The notes below the pieces were generated by a model that worked only from the letters and a program-made list of their open reading frames with translations, was not told the origin of the DNA and ran no database searches. Positions 12,801 through 23,800 of a DNA stretch of 64,000 bases are shown piece by piece. A program made the position numbers and the translations under genes. The DNA comes from Musa acuminata AAA Group (Eukaryota > Streptophyta > Magnoliopsida > Zingiberales > Musaceae): assembly GCF_036884655.1 (NCBI RefSeq), contig NC_088357.1, positions 4,703,001 through 4,767,000 of the forward strand, read 5' to 3'. Within the stretch, counting starts at the first letter, position 1; each line of letters starts with the position of its first letter.

Positions 12801-15800
12801 CCACAGCTGCAGCTGCCACAACCGCAGCCGCAGCTACTTTCTTCCCTTCTCCTCTTCCTTTTCCTTCCTTTCTTCTTCTTCTCTTCTTCTCCTTCCTCCC
12901 CTTCTTCTCCCCGACGTCACCCACACCCTCTCCTCTGTTTCGTCTGCAGGAAACAGAGGTATCACAACCTCTTCCCCTGCTTCCTCTTCCTCTTCTCTTC
13001 CTCTTCTTCTTCTTCTCCTCTTCGAACGCCCCACAGCTTCTCGCTGCAGCCCTCGCTGCAGCCACCTCCTCTTCTTCTTCTTCTCCTTCTTCTTCTTCTC
13101 TTCTCCCTCTTCTTCCTCTCTTCTTCCTCCTCTCTTCTTTTCCCTCTTCTTCTTCTTCTTCTTCTTCTTCTCTTCTCCCTCTTCTTCCTCTCTTCTTCTA
13201 CCACTCTCCTTCTTGTCCTCACGCCCCACCGCTCTCTCTGTTTCTGGAAGAAACAGAGTGCGTGGGAGGCGGTGGGATAATACCGAATTTTCGGTTTTCC
13301 CTTTTTTTTTCTTTTTTGCAACTTAGCAGTTTAGTCCTTGTAATTTCTATATTTACATATAGGTCCTCCAATTTACATATAAATCTTTATTAATAGTTTT
13401 TAAAAGCGAGGGATATTACAGATATTAGGAGCTCCACTTCGGGGAGCAACATGATGACAAGAAGAGCTATGTTTTCAAGTAGTGAATGTCATGGTACCGT
13501 AGAGGCGAGTCTTCCATGAGTGTACCAAATTTGCTTTAGATAAAAGCCTTGGTCATCAGCATATGATGGGCTATGTACCATCGAGGGGGATTCGAAGTGC
13601 AAGTACTAGGGAGTCCTATAGGGGAGATGATCATGCAGAGGTATAACTGAAGCGACTATAGAGTTAGAATGCTCTAGAGCTTATATTCGCTTGAGGGAGT
13701 CCGGCAAGTCAGATGACAAGGTTGAGCGAGCGAACGTTGCTATCAAAGATACAAAGGAGAATAAAATTGACGCGAGCCCTGCAACATGATGGCGGAGGTC
13801 ATGCATGAGAGTTGCAGTTTATCTTTCCATCGACCAAGGGGAACTGCTCGAAGAATATAGACGTATTGAAGCAAGTGGTCAAAAGGGACGAGGAAGTGAC
13901 GACGAGTCCAGAGGAACTTAGCTACCTAAAACCAACGTTGGTTAGAATGGAGGTAAACTCGAAGAAGTGCCAAATGCTGTAGAGGCGGATCTACTAATCG
14001 CAAAGAAAGGAACGCAGATGTGAGACAATGAATAGTTAGGGTCATGGGCATGGCAACACCATGGTATTACAAAGGTAAGACTTCTGTTGAGTCATCGATT
14101 CCTTACTCTTATGGAGGGAGAGCGTATGATCGTGAAAGGGGACCGTGGAGATAGAGAATGCAGAGGCAAACACCAAGTACTGAGACAAAGCAGAAGGGCG
14201 GAGGCTAGGGAACTTCGTAAGATCGGTGTTGATGAGCTTCTTATCAACACCATGGTATTACAAAGGTAAGACTTCTGTTGAGTCATCGATTCCTTACTCT
14301 TATGGAGGGAGAGCGTATGATCGTGAAAGGGGACCGTGGAGATAGAGAATGCAGAGGCAAACACCAAGTACTGAGACAAAGCAGAAGGGCGGAGGCTAGG
14401 GAACTTCGTAAGATCGGTGTTGATGAGCTTCTTATCAAGATAACCGAAAATAGGGGACTTCGGGTTGATGCAAGAGTGCTCTACCAAGGAACATAGTAGG
14501 TCATACGTAAAACTGTACCTTTTCTACTTAAAGGAGTAGACGGTGGAAATGATGGAGAAGACGATATAATCCTAGAGGCGACCAAAATTATTGAAGACAT
14601 GCTTCAAGTCGAATCGAAATTTTGTTCTTTTCGGGCAAAACTTCTTGCATTCTGGAAGTTCAATAGCAATGAAGAGGCGAATTGTAGAAGCTAACTCAAC
14701 GCAAGAAGTGCAAACGCTTTAGGTGCTTCAGAACTATGACCAAAGAGCAAGAGAAGGCTGGTAACTAGCTTGACGCATGAACTATAACTCTCGAGGAGGC
14801 AAGCGAAGTTAAGTAACATTTGCCTTCTCAACTCTTAAGAGAATAGGTGAATTCGAATACCCCAATTCTTTTATTTATCCAACAAATAAGCTCCGCACAT
14901 CTTCAAATTTTCTTTGAAAAGACTCGATGGAAAAAACATTTGGCAAATTCTTACCAATGGTGATTGGTTCCACCGAGAGTAGGACGTTCGCTTCATTTCC
15001 CAATAGAATACCAATCAAAAGCAGAAATGATACAAGCCTTCTTGAAGGTGACAACTAAGCGAAAGAGGAATCAATGGACAAATTTTACGAAGGAAAACTT
15101 CAAAGTCTTTACAGCGATACTTATTAAAGCTCCAACAAGCATGCACCCAATTCAAGCGATGTGAGACGTTTGAGGGGCTGACCCGTAATAAGGTATTTTC
15201 TTTCATCTGAGGAATCTGTAGAAACTACCAAAGATCAATGCAACTTGATCGACCTCGCACCAGAACCAGAAGAGTTACTGGCGAGTTAAAGCAGCGTTGG
15301 TGGATTAAAGATCAACGCAACTTGATCGACCCCACACCAGAAGAGTCACTGGTGAGTTAAAGCAGCGTTGGCGGATTAAAGTTTGACTACTCAATAACAA
15401 CAGCAGAGAGCAACTAGAAGGCGAGGGAGGAGCACTGCAACTAAAGCAGAAGATTGAAGATCTTCAAAAGCGAGGAGATACAACGTACGCAAAGGCTTTG
15501 ACGTGGATGTCAAAAGAATGAGGGAGAATGTCACAGACAAATCTGTACACAGGGTTTTTGATGTAATGTTTGTGTTTGTCCGTACCTTTCGGTTTTGTTT
15601 ATGCTTTACACAACATGTAGAGGGCTTGTAGTAGGCTTGGCTGCCCCATTTTGGTTAGCTTTGGTAACCGCTTTAGTCTTGTAAATGTAAGTTGTGTGCA
15701 GTCATCGTATAGAGATATAGCTACCTAAGAATAGGCCATCCAGGAATCATTTTGGGGGTTTTATAGCACCTTGGAGTTAGCTGAGTGGCACATGGCTGGC

Positions 15801-18800
15801 TTGGCCTTTGGGGTATTATTAAGGGTTGGTTCGTTGCCTTGTTCCAGGGCAATGTCATGTGGGCACTTGTGGGGAATTTTGGCTATAGTGGACCCGCTTG
15901 AACCCTTTGTTGTGCGATTGTGTAGAGCTTGGGAAGTATATATTTGTAATTTACGTTGTCTATCAAGTATTTGCTGAAATGTTCGCTTGTTGGATCTCAA
16001 GTTAAATGCTTCTTCTAGCCTATCTTCTCTTTTGCAGGTTTTTGTGGGACCATAAGAAGTTTCGATGAGACTGACCCTTTGCGGATGGACGCACAAGGTT
16101 ACCACACGACTTAGGCAAATCCGACTAACTCTATAACAGTTTGTTGGTACATAGTTATGCATCGATGTTTTGGAAAGGAAGAAAAAGAGGGAGAAGAGGA
16201 AGGGGCGATGAAGGAAGGAGAAGGAAAAAGGAAGAAGAGGTGCGAGTGTACCTGGGAAGAAAGAATGTGGTGGCAACAACATTGGTAGCGGTGTAGTGAA
16301 GCAACAACAATGGCGTTGGCAATGGTAGCGGCAAAGCAGCAGCATTGAACGCGGAAAGAGAGCTCGTGTTCATGAGCCCTAATTTTTATTTTAGGATTTT
16401 TTTTTCTTTTCTTAATGCCGAGTTCGACAAGCCCACCACTATTTTCGATTCTTTTATTATTTTTAGAACTGGACCGGGCTACCCAGAACGGGGGTGCTCA
16501 ATGTACCAGTCCACGTCCAGACCGGTATGTACTGCCTGTTTCATACCGTTTTGGGTGGTACAACAATCCTTGCTTAAATGTATGAAATGATTTGGTGATT
16601 GAAGTGTATGGTATAAATTTTGGCTTACTCTGATTTATACCATGATGTGAAAGAGTGAAGAACATTCTAATTTTACATGTCATTATTTTATAAGCTGTGA
16701 AAACTGAAAACTTCATCACATCATTACTTCTTAAGATTTTTGTTTATTGGTTTCAAAACCCAAACTGGTATTCGACCTTCATCTGTGGTTAATTGTAACC
16801 TTGCACTTAATAAATTGTAATTCATGTGTAGGTTGTCCATATCCTGCCACGGACTCTATTTATCAACAGGATCGGACACAGCATATGTTTGTCTCAGTGT
16901 AACTCTGAAAGAGAAAATTGGGTTCATCCAACTGATCCTCCAAAGCTATTTAAATGGGATTCGAATGCTAGAAATGAGTTGTTGAGGGTGAGGATTCTCG
17001 ATCAATTTTAATTGTTTTGCCTTTGTTTCTATGTTATCCTTTATATTGGAAAAATTATGTTTTTGATTATCTTCTATTGACAGATACGACTTGATGAATA
17101 CAAGTGGAGTACGCCGTTTAGCATTGAAAATGATGGTATGATGTGTGTTTTCCTAAAGGATGATCTGGGAAATGATCTGATTTTTCTGAGAGTAGAAGTA
17201 AGAGGGGGAACAAAAAGTTCTCGCTATGAAGTTGTTTTCCATCTTGCCACTTTAACAAGCCCTTACAGGTATATTTTCTGCCTCTACTCTATATTTAGTT
17301 TTTCCTTGTGGGCTTCTAATATTCATGGATATTTCTCACTTTTAACAGGATTGAAAACCGCTCAATGTTCTTACCTGTGCGTGTTCGCCAAGCGGATGGT
17401 ACTGATGATTCCTGGCAAAGTCTTCCTCCTAATTCTGCTGCTTCATTTTTCTGGCAAGATCTTGGTAGACTACGGCTATTAGAGGTCTTAGTTGACGGAA
17501 TGGACCCCTTGAGATCTGCTAGATATAACATTGATGAGGTTATGGAGAGTCATCCTATGCTGGAATCTAGTGGACCTATTAAAGCTTTGCAAGTTACCGT
17601 TCATAAAGAGGGGAAGATGCACATTACTCGAATCAGTGATTGGATGCCAGAAAATGAAACCCAGGAATATGTACATGAGAGAGATCAATTACATGCACCT
17701 TCACCGCAGATTGACTACAAGGAACCATCTTCTACCTTGGATAGTGAATTCCATGTTACTTTTGAACTAACAGAGCTGGGGCTGTCCTTAATAGACCATA
17801 TGCCTGAGGAGGTTCTGTATCTATCTGTGCAGAATCTTCTCATTTGTTATTCGTCTGGGCTGGGTTCTGGAGTCAGCAGGTGAGTCCTTTTTTATAGCAA
17901 AGCAGGAAAGATGCAACTTTATTTCATCAAGAGAATACAATCTATACAAGAGGAAAGTACGGTGACGAGGAACAGAAATTACACAAGATTATGCATTCTC
18001 TGGCTATTTAAACTTTTCATCTTCTTGTTTTTTGTGTTTTTGTTTGTGCAGATTCAAATTACGAATGGATGAGATTCAAGTGGATAATCAATTGCCTTTG
18101 AGCCCAATGCCAGTTCTGTTCAGATTACAGAGAGTTGGTGAACAGACAGACTTTGTTCTGAAGTTCTCTATGACCATGCAAACTAATAATTCCTTAGACT
18201 TTTGCGTATACCCATATATCGGTCTGCAGGTGCATATGTTGATTGTTCCTGCTTGAGTCACTATTTTAATTTAAACAACATTATTCTGAATCTTTTGATG
18301 TTCTTTCTGGTGGATTAATGACTTATAGCAACATTCACTTTCTTATAGGTTCCTGATAATTCTGCATTTTTGGTTAATATTCATGAACCAATTATTTGGC
18401 GCCTTCATGAGATGTTCCAACAAGTGAAGATTGACAGGATATCAAGCTCTTCAACTGCTGTGTCAGTTGATCCAATAATAAAAATTGGGTATGTGAATAC
18501 TTCACTGAATTTTACTATTGGCCAGACCTGTGCATGGCTTTGATCAATGCACTGCATTTTGGTATGAAGTATGAACTGTTCCAATCTCTTCACTTACGTA
18601 GATACTAATGAAGTATTATTTTGCTATTAGGCTTCTTAACATATCTGAAATCCGATTTAAAGTATCAATGGCTATGTCACCCGCTCAACGACCAAGAGGT
18701 GTTCTTGGGTTTTGGTCATCTTTGATGACTGCACTTGGTAACATGGAACACATGCCGGTAGGTCTAATATTCTCCAGTAAATGGTATCAAGTATTTCTGA

Positions 18801-20876
18801 TATAGTTGTTTCGCTGCAAAAAAAAAAATTGAGTCCTTTATGGTTTTTAATGTTTTTAGGTGCGCATCCCTCATAGATACCGTGAAGAAGTTTGCATGCG
18901 TCAAAGTGCTCTTACGAGTACTGCAGTAACTAATATACAAAAAGATCTTCTTACTCAACCTCTTCAGTTGCTTTCTGGGGTTGATATTCTTGGAAACGCC
19001 AGTAGTGCACTTAGTAATATGAGTAAAGGTGTTGCTGCTTTATCCATGGACAAGAAATTTATTCAAAGCCGACAAAAACAGGTGTGGAAAATTTCAATCA
19101 AATTAAATGAGATTTTGGATACTCTATGATGCATCATTTAAGCCATTAAATGAATGTAATGAGATACTATTGTACTGTTTCTTTTAGGATAGCAAAGGTG
19201 TTGAAGATATTGGTGATGTAATTAGAGAAGGAGGTGGAGCTCTTGCAAAGGGCCTCTTTAGAGGTGTGACAGGCATATTAACAAAGCCTCTAGAAGGTGC
19301 AAAAACTTCAGGTGTTGAAGGCTTTGTTCAGGGTGTAGGTAAAGGTTTAATTGGTGCTGCAACTCAACCTGTGAGTGGTGTCCTTGATCTTTTATCGAAA
19401 ACTACAGAAGGTGCCAATGCTGTAAGAATGAAGATTTCATCAGCTATCATGTCAGAAGAGCAATTGCTCCGAAAACGTCTACCCCGAGCAATTGGGGGAG
19501 ATAATTTGCTCCGCCCTTATGATGAATATAAAGCACAAGGACAGGTAATCGAGCCTTCACTTGGTGGAATCGCGGTCAAGATATTGAACTGCCATTTTTT
19601 ATATGTTTTTCACCATCTCTTTCTAGATTCTTTATTCATTTTCATATTATAGACTTAATTTGGGATTCAGACTTAAATTTTTTGTAAGTTTAGCCATCTC
19701 TATTTTCCTTTGGTTTTATGTTATTTGTCCCCTTTTATGTGTGCCACCAAAATTTCAAACAACTAGTAACATATCTGATGTTGGTTAAAGATACAGTGTA
19801 AGAACACTTGCTGATCTGTTTTTTTTGGGTGAAATTATCATTAGAAATTATCATCATCAGGCCATGCATTGGCGGGAGCCTGATGCACTGGGCCATCCTT
19901 TGTTTATTTATATGTTCATGTTTAAATACAACATGTCGGAAGTTGTTCCTTTTTCCCTATTTATTGTTGTATTTGCAGAGTGACAATTCGTGTAAATTGA
20001 TCAATCCATTCTTGAAACATAGTTTTAAGGAGCAATCTGACTGGTGTTCATACTTCTTATGAAGGCTATCTTGCAATTTGCTGAATGTGGTACATTTTTT
20101 GGCCAAGTTGATCTCTTTAAAGTCAGAGGGAAATTTGCATTATCTGATGCTTATGAAGACCATTTTATGCTTCCAAAAGGAAAGATTCTTTTAGTCACTC
20201 ATCGGAGAGTATTGTTACTTCAGGTCAGTAGACATCACTGTCAATAGGTTTTTTTTTACTTAAATATCTCTCTTTGTATCCACTTAAGCATCATTTTTAA
20301 ATCAGCAACCAACAAATATCATGGGGCAAAGGAAATTCAATCCAGCAAGAGATGCTTGTACAGTATTGTGGGATGTCCTGTGGGATGATTTGGTGACAAT
20401 GGAGCTGACACGTGGAAAGAAAGATCAACAAGGATCACTACCTTCACGTCTCATCTTATATCTGCATATGAGGTCGGCTGAGTCAAATACCATTCGTGTG
20501 ATTAAGTGTTGCCGTGGATCTGAACAAGCTAGTGATATTTATTCATCCATTCAACAAGCATTAAACACATACGGTCCTTATGCGTCAAAGGTATATATAT
20601 ATATATATTATATTGTATCATATTCTGGATAAATTTAAATAACAACTGTTGTAACCTTTAAACTTGTACATCACAAACTTTATGGTACAGGACGGACAGA
20701 GAAGAAAGGTGCCACAACCATATAGCCCACGCAAAACAGTTTTTCCGGCTGAAGTATTTGCTAAAGAAACTTTTCAGAGTTCAGTAATGGATGATGATGA
20801 AGTGTCTGTTACTGTGCATTCTGATTTTGGTGCTATATTTGCTCAAGCACAATCTGAGCAAGAACACCTTCTTTGA
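879..20876 (+). CDS. VPS13: VPS13-type intermembrane lipid-transfer protein, C-terminal part
   Basis: Thirteen exons are readable: ~879(or 911)-1364, 1480-1566, 16832-16987, 17084-17268, 17349-17879, 18052-18229, 18349-18488, 18631-18757, 18860-19081, 19188-19544, 20065-20223, 20306-20590 and 20691-20876 (stop TGA). Every junction is GT-AG and phases agree, so the frame is open throughout. The first two exons and the third ([13 protein letters not shown], then DPPKLFKW) match the SHR-BD/VAB domain of VPS13 proteins; 18.05-19.54 kb matches the DUF1162/ATG2_C-like end ([12 protein letters not shown], then a glycine-rich stretch with [14 protein letters not shown]); 20.07-20.59 kb looks like the PH-like domain of plant VPS13 ([20 protein letters not shown]). 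Family proteins form a long groove moving lipids at membrane contact sites; the VAB and PH-like ends handle targeting. The N-terminal chorein part lies left of the window. The start of the first exon is uncertain because the frame stays open upstream. Function is inferred from family. Confidence 0.9.
2710..3330 (+). repeat. 5' LTR of the old element
   Basis: Starts TGTCACGG. Pairs with 15529-16118 over its whole length, sharing phrases such as GATGTAATGTTT, GGGGTATT and GTGGGCACTTGTG. The right limit is set where similarity stops. Confidence 0.7.
3331..4715 (+). other. Internal DNA of the old element, left part
   Basis: Purine-rich sequence with many short AAG/GAG-rich phrases and no recognisable protein motif. 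A 120-codon open stretch at 4268-4630 resembles no family I know and probably arises by chance in element DNA. Confidence 0.5.
5823..5982. repeat. 32-bp tandem repeat, five copies, in the left LTR
   Basis: Five head-to-tail copies of a 32-bp unit containing CTTTACCATTTCTGGCAAAG, itself an imperfect inverted repeat. Copies are identical by eye. There are no spacers, so this is not a CRISPR array. Confidence 0.95.
7011..8060. repeat. Long polypyrimidine (CTT/CCT/CTGC) tract in the left LTR
   Basis: About 1 kb of almost pure C/T on the plus strand, broken by short GCAGC-type islands. It includes an imperfect internal duplication: the stretch from about 7322 recurs at about 7507. On the element's sense strand it is GA-rich. 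All frames are open because of composition; the implied Ser/Leu/Phe-rich or Arg/Glu/Lys-rich peptides are not credible genes. Confidence 0.85.
8253..8268 (-). other. Polypurine tract of the young gypsy element
   Basis: On the minus strand it reads TTAAGGGGGGGGAGAG directly before the LTR start TGTAATATCC. This is the expected plus-strand primer position and fixes the element's direction. Confidence 0.85.
8269..9866 (-). pseudogene. Remnant gag-protease-reverse transcriptase of the young gypsy element
   Basis: Read on the minus strand. Around 9276-9335 lies a zinc-knuckle relic ([13 protein letters not shown]) whose first cysteine is changed. Near 9050-9130 a protease-like DHGS phrase is followed by similarity to gypsy proteases and by stops. 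Near 8520-8700 is a reverse transcriptase N-terminal relic with the W/GAPV and YRQLN regions, again with stops and shifts. The sequence then ends at the polypurine tract, so the RT catalytic core, RNase H and integrase are deleted. It cannot encode a working polyprotein, so any movement must have used proteins from another element. Confidence 0.8.
9867..9879 (-). other. Primer-binding site for initiator tRNA-Met
   Basis: On the minus strand it reads TGGTATCAGAGCA, complementary to the 3' end of plant initiator tRNA-Met, four bases after the end of the right-hand LTR. It is a standard plant LTR-element primer site. Confidence 0.92.
9884..13420 (-). repeat. 5' LTR (element sense) of the young gypsy element
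   Basis: Same length and nearly identical to 4716-8252. It holds the second copies of the 32-bp array (10991-11150) and the pyrimidine tract (about 12179-13228). The target duplication GATAT follows it. Confidence 0.95.
10991..11150. repeat. 32-bp tandem repeat, five copies, in the right LTR
   Basis: Counterpart of 5823-5982 at the LTR offset of 5,168 bp; the copy number is unchanged. Confidence 0.95.
14054..14435. repeat. 191-bp tandem duplication
   Basis: Two adjacent copies, 14054-14244 and 14245-14435, identical by eye, starting CAACACCATGGTATTACAAA. Short open frames inside are duplicated with the unit and are not genes. Confidence 0.92.
15229..15380. repeat. Imperfect ~80-bp tandem duplication
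   Basis: The phrase CAACTTGATCGACC...CCAGAAGAGT(T/C)ACTGG(C/T)GAGTTAAAGCAGCG occurs twice, with small differences including a 9-base length change (ACCAGAACCAGAAG against ACCAGAAG). Confidence 0.8.
15529..16118 (+). repeat. 3' LTR of the old element
   Basis: Starts TGTCACAGAC after the polypurine tract GAATGAGGGAGAA. About a quarter of positions differ from 2710-3330. The right edge is approximate. Confidence 0.7.
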
Positions 20877-23800
20877 GACCATATAGAGTGAGTATAAGCA
20901 ACATTCTCATACTGAGTCTGGTGGAAGTTCATAGCTTGACTTCATGATTAGCCCAAAACTCGGTGCTGAAGTTGCTCTAGCCATCTTCTGCTCCTGCTAA
21001 AAGGTTTGACACATTACCTACCACAAGGATGATCTTTCACATGTGATACTTTTCTCCTTTATGTTTGACTTTTTTTAGTAATGCACATCTTCTGGAAGAG
21101 CTGTTTGCAATCCTGGAACTTTATTTTCTGTTGCAGTTATCAAAAGTTGAGAAAAAAATTACAACACTGGATAAAGCTTCTATTATTCTAAAGTGCATTT
21201 CACAATCATATAGAACTCTTAATGTCCTTTTGTTCAAAATCTACCCAACTAATCCAAAATTGGTTGGAATTATTTTGAATAAATTGAATTCAGCCAAACT
21301 TAGTTGATTTTGAAAATTCTACTCAGTTTCATTGCCATAAGAAATGGAGGTGAAGGAGAAAAGAGAAGATGAGATAGAGGAAAGGTTAAAGAAGAAAAAT
21401 GTAATTGTGATCATGCAATAGATGAAAAAGTACTGCAACTTTTGCCTTTGCTATTAAGTGCTAACTGCTCATCATGGCAGAAGAAAAACTACAGGGGGAG
21501 GAAAGGTGCAGATAGAGAGAAGCTCATAACCTTATAAAGAATGGTATTATGAAGAGGAAGATGGCACGGAATTAAAAATTAACGTTATATTCCATGAGTG
21601 CTCTTTCCAAAATATTCTTTTTTGGTATTAGTGTTCTCTTCTATAACCATAGGAATATTCTTGTATGATTAGATTAGTTCTATTTTCATTAAATAAATTT
21701 TGTCAGTATGTAGTAAATAAATGTATATTAATGTTTTTATCTTTTATAATTTAGTTTCATAGTGTTTTTAAAGTAAAATGTTTCATGAAAGATGGTGGTA
21801 AAATAACCTTATGGAATATATTTTTTTATTTTTACAAAAAAATTAGATTATTAAATTATTTTCACAACTGATTATTAAGTTCTTTTCACAAGTGATCCTG
21901 ATCGTCCCCATCTGATCCAACTAAATTTTCAATCACTATGTTATTTTCCCTGGCCAATTCCAATTCTGATGTTGATTTTAAGAATTATGAATTTAATCCT
22001 ATTTCATGTGCACTATTATTTGTAACATTTAATCTCTGTTCTCTTATCACAAAGTTCTATAATAGATTTCTATTGCCAATTATTTTTGTTACTTCTGCAA
22101 CATATTTCTTAATGTACTTGTCTGCAAGAATCCATACTCCAATTTTATGTTTTATCTTCTCTTATACATCAAAGTTTATATATTACTAACCATTTCCCTG
22201 TATTGTTCAGCCACCCGGAGTACTTTATAAACAAATTTTATTAATTTTAATCTTCATTATTATGGATATTAATGTGGTTCCTATATTTCATGTTAGTTGT
22301 CTGTTCCATGAGATGGAATTAAGGACTTCAAAGACAAAAAATCTTGTAAATAAAACGGCTTAGTCCTACATGTGATGTGAGAGCACAATTGAGTTGGTTT
22401 ATGGAGCTAAATGAGTGTACTTCCATTAACTTTGGCTTAAGCAGTTTTGGACCATGTGGTTCTGGGCTTATCAAGTTAGTAGATTTGTTAGTTATTCCAT
22501 TAGATAGGGTCATGACATCACAAGTATGTCTAGTATCCTTGTACTTAGTACATTGAATGTTGTTTGATGAATTTATCATGGATTAACATTCTGGTTAATG
22601 TTCCATCATTCAGCTTGAAAGTCTAGTTCTAATGAAGTAGTTTGCATGAAATTTGATTAAATTCCTTTCAAAATATCTGTTATAGTTCACACAATTGAGC
22701 AAATAGAATGATCTTTTGCCTGAGCTTTTACCAAATTTTAGCATAATGAACTCAATGCAGGAATTCTCTAAAATAGGCTTAGTTCCACCGAAACGTTTCT
22801 ATTTGTGCAATTCAAAATTTTCTTTTGAAAGTTTGATATGAATTGATGATCCACAAGATGTCCACTGAAAAACTGGAAATGAACTAGTTGGCTCATAGGT
22901 CTTTAAGATGTGCCATATATTTGTTGATTAGAAATAAGCGCCCTGCTATCTGTCTAATATTTGTCCATCAGCCAAATTGGATATGTAATTGTTCTAGAAG
23001 TAGGCTACATTTCTATTGGAAAATAGGAGGTCTGCAGATCCCCTTGCTTTATGGTCCAAATTTTACCAAATATTGACAGAATAGGAGAAGGTGCCAAACC
23101 AATGCAAATATGATAAAACAATGTGAAAAGGCACACTGTATCAGCTTTGTTCACCAATGCAAGTAACATGTCTAGGCCATAGCTTAATATTTGAACTGGC
23201 ATGAATTGTACAGAATATAAAAGTTCTAAACATGATCGCAAGTTGCTCCTTTTCAGTTACTATCATCCAATTGAGATTGTAGATAATATTCTTCCATTAA
23301 TGGATTTTGTCACAGACACATACACAATGCAGATGAAACATTTTCTGAATATTAAGAAATATCATGCGAGGCCTGTGGCATTCTGGTTAAAATAAAGTAG
23401 ATTGCTTTAGCAAATTGTATACCTTGTTTTTTTTTTTTTACCTATGCTTTATACAATCTCGCTTCCTTGATGCATTAGCAAGAAGCTAAGTTAAATGTAG
23501 CTGCAAAATTACAAGTGAAAGGTTAGGGGGGAACATATCAAAAGTATATGCAAATACCTGATGCTGGGTGTGAACTACTTTTCTAGTTGTTTTCACTTTG
23601 AATTTGTTTAGATAGTACATTATTTATCATTTACATATCATGACGTTCCATATATGGTTGCCTACAGATGGTCTCAAAGTTGCATCAGCCGATGACTTGG
23701 TAATATCACTGCATCTCGATCATGGATGTATCCAAAATTTTGTGATACTGTATATTTAGCGATAGTTTTCGCATTCTTTTTCTGTATATATGCACAGTTC

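Larger units (their letters stand above)
4716..13420 (-). mobile_element. Young Ty3/gypsy LTR retrotransposon with a defective core
   Basis: Two direct repeats of exactly 3,537 bp (4716-8252 and 9884-13420) flank a 1,631-bp core. A 5-bp target duplication GATAT sits at 4711-4715 and 13421-13425. Read on the minus strand, each LTR runs TGTAATATCC...GGCGTGACA; the primer site TGGTATCAGAGCA follows the right-hand LTR and a G-rich polypurine tract precedes the left-hand one, so the element points leftwards, antisense to the VPS13 gene. The core keeps traces of a gag zinc knuckle, a protease and the start of reverse transcriptase, then jumps to the polypurine tract: RNase H and integrase are gone. 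Long LTRs and the tRNA-Met primer fit the Tekay/Del type, but that assignment is inference. I noticed one LTR mismatch (4854 A against 10022 G). Confidence 0.95.
13421..15528 (+). other. Internal DNA of the old element, right part
   Basis: Continuation of the old element after the nested insertion. It contains a 191-bp tandem duplication (14054-14435) and a shorter imperfect one (15229-15380), and ends in a purine-rich tract before the 3' LTR. No protein family was recognised. Confidence 0.6.
2710..16118 (+). mobile_element. Old degenerate LTR retroelement, interrupted by a younger one
   Basis: Two diverged direct repeats, 2710-3330 and 15529-16118, both start TGTCAC and end near CACGACTTA(T/G)GCAA. 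A purine-rich tract (AAAAGAATGAGGGAGAA) lies directly before the right copy, as a polypurine tract should, which puts the element on the plus strand. The repeats differ at roughly a quarter of positions by eye, with many transitions, so it is old. Its own internal DNA (3331-4715 plus 13421-15528, about 3.5 kb) shows no gag-pol motif I can recognise. A primer site and target duplication were not found, so the 3' edge of each LTR is approximate and superfamily is undecided. Confidence 0.7.
1567..16831 (+). other. 15.3-kb intron of the VPS13-type gene filled by nested retroelements
   Basis: The donor (AAG|GTTCTT) and acceptor (TGTAG|GTTGTC) join two phase-0 codons of one VAB domain, so this is a true intron. 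Bases 1567-2709 are AT-rich and hold no gene. An old LTR element occupies 2710-16118, interrupted by a younger one at 4716-13420. The remainder, 16119-16831, includes a purine-rich stretch (16165-16260) and a diverged repeat with GTACC/GGTAC motifs near 16480-16560; no coding sequence was seen there. Confidence 0.85.

Noticed and set aside
4716..13420. A 3.5-kb direct duplication with identical open frames, possible segmental duplication or assembly error
   Set aside because: The copies start and end with TG...CA, are flanked by a 5-bp target duplication, and have a primer site and polypurine tract at their inner edges. They are LTRs.
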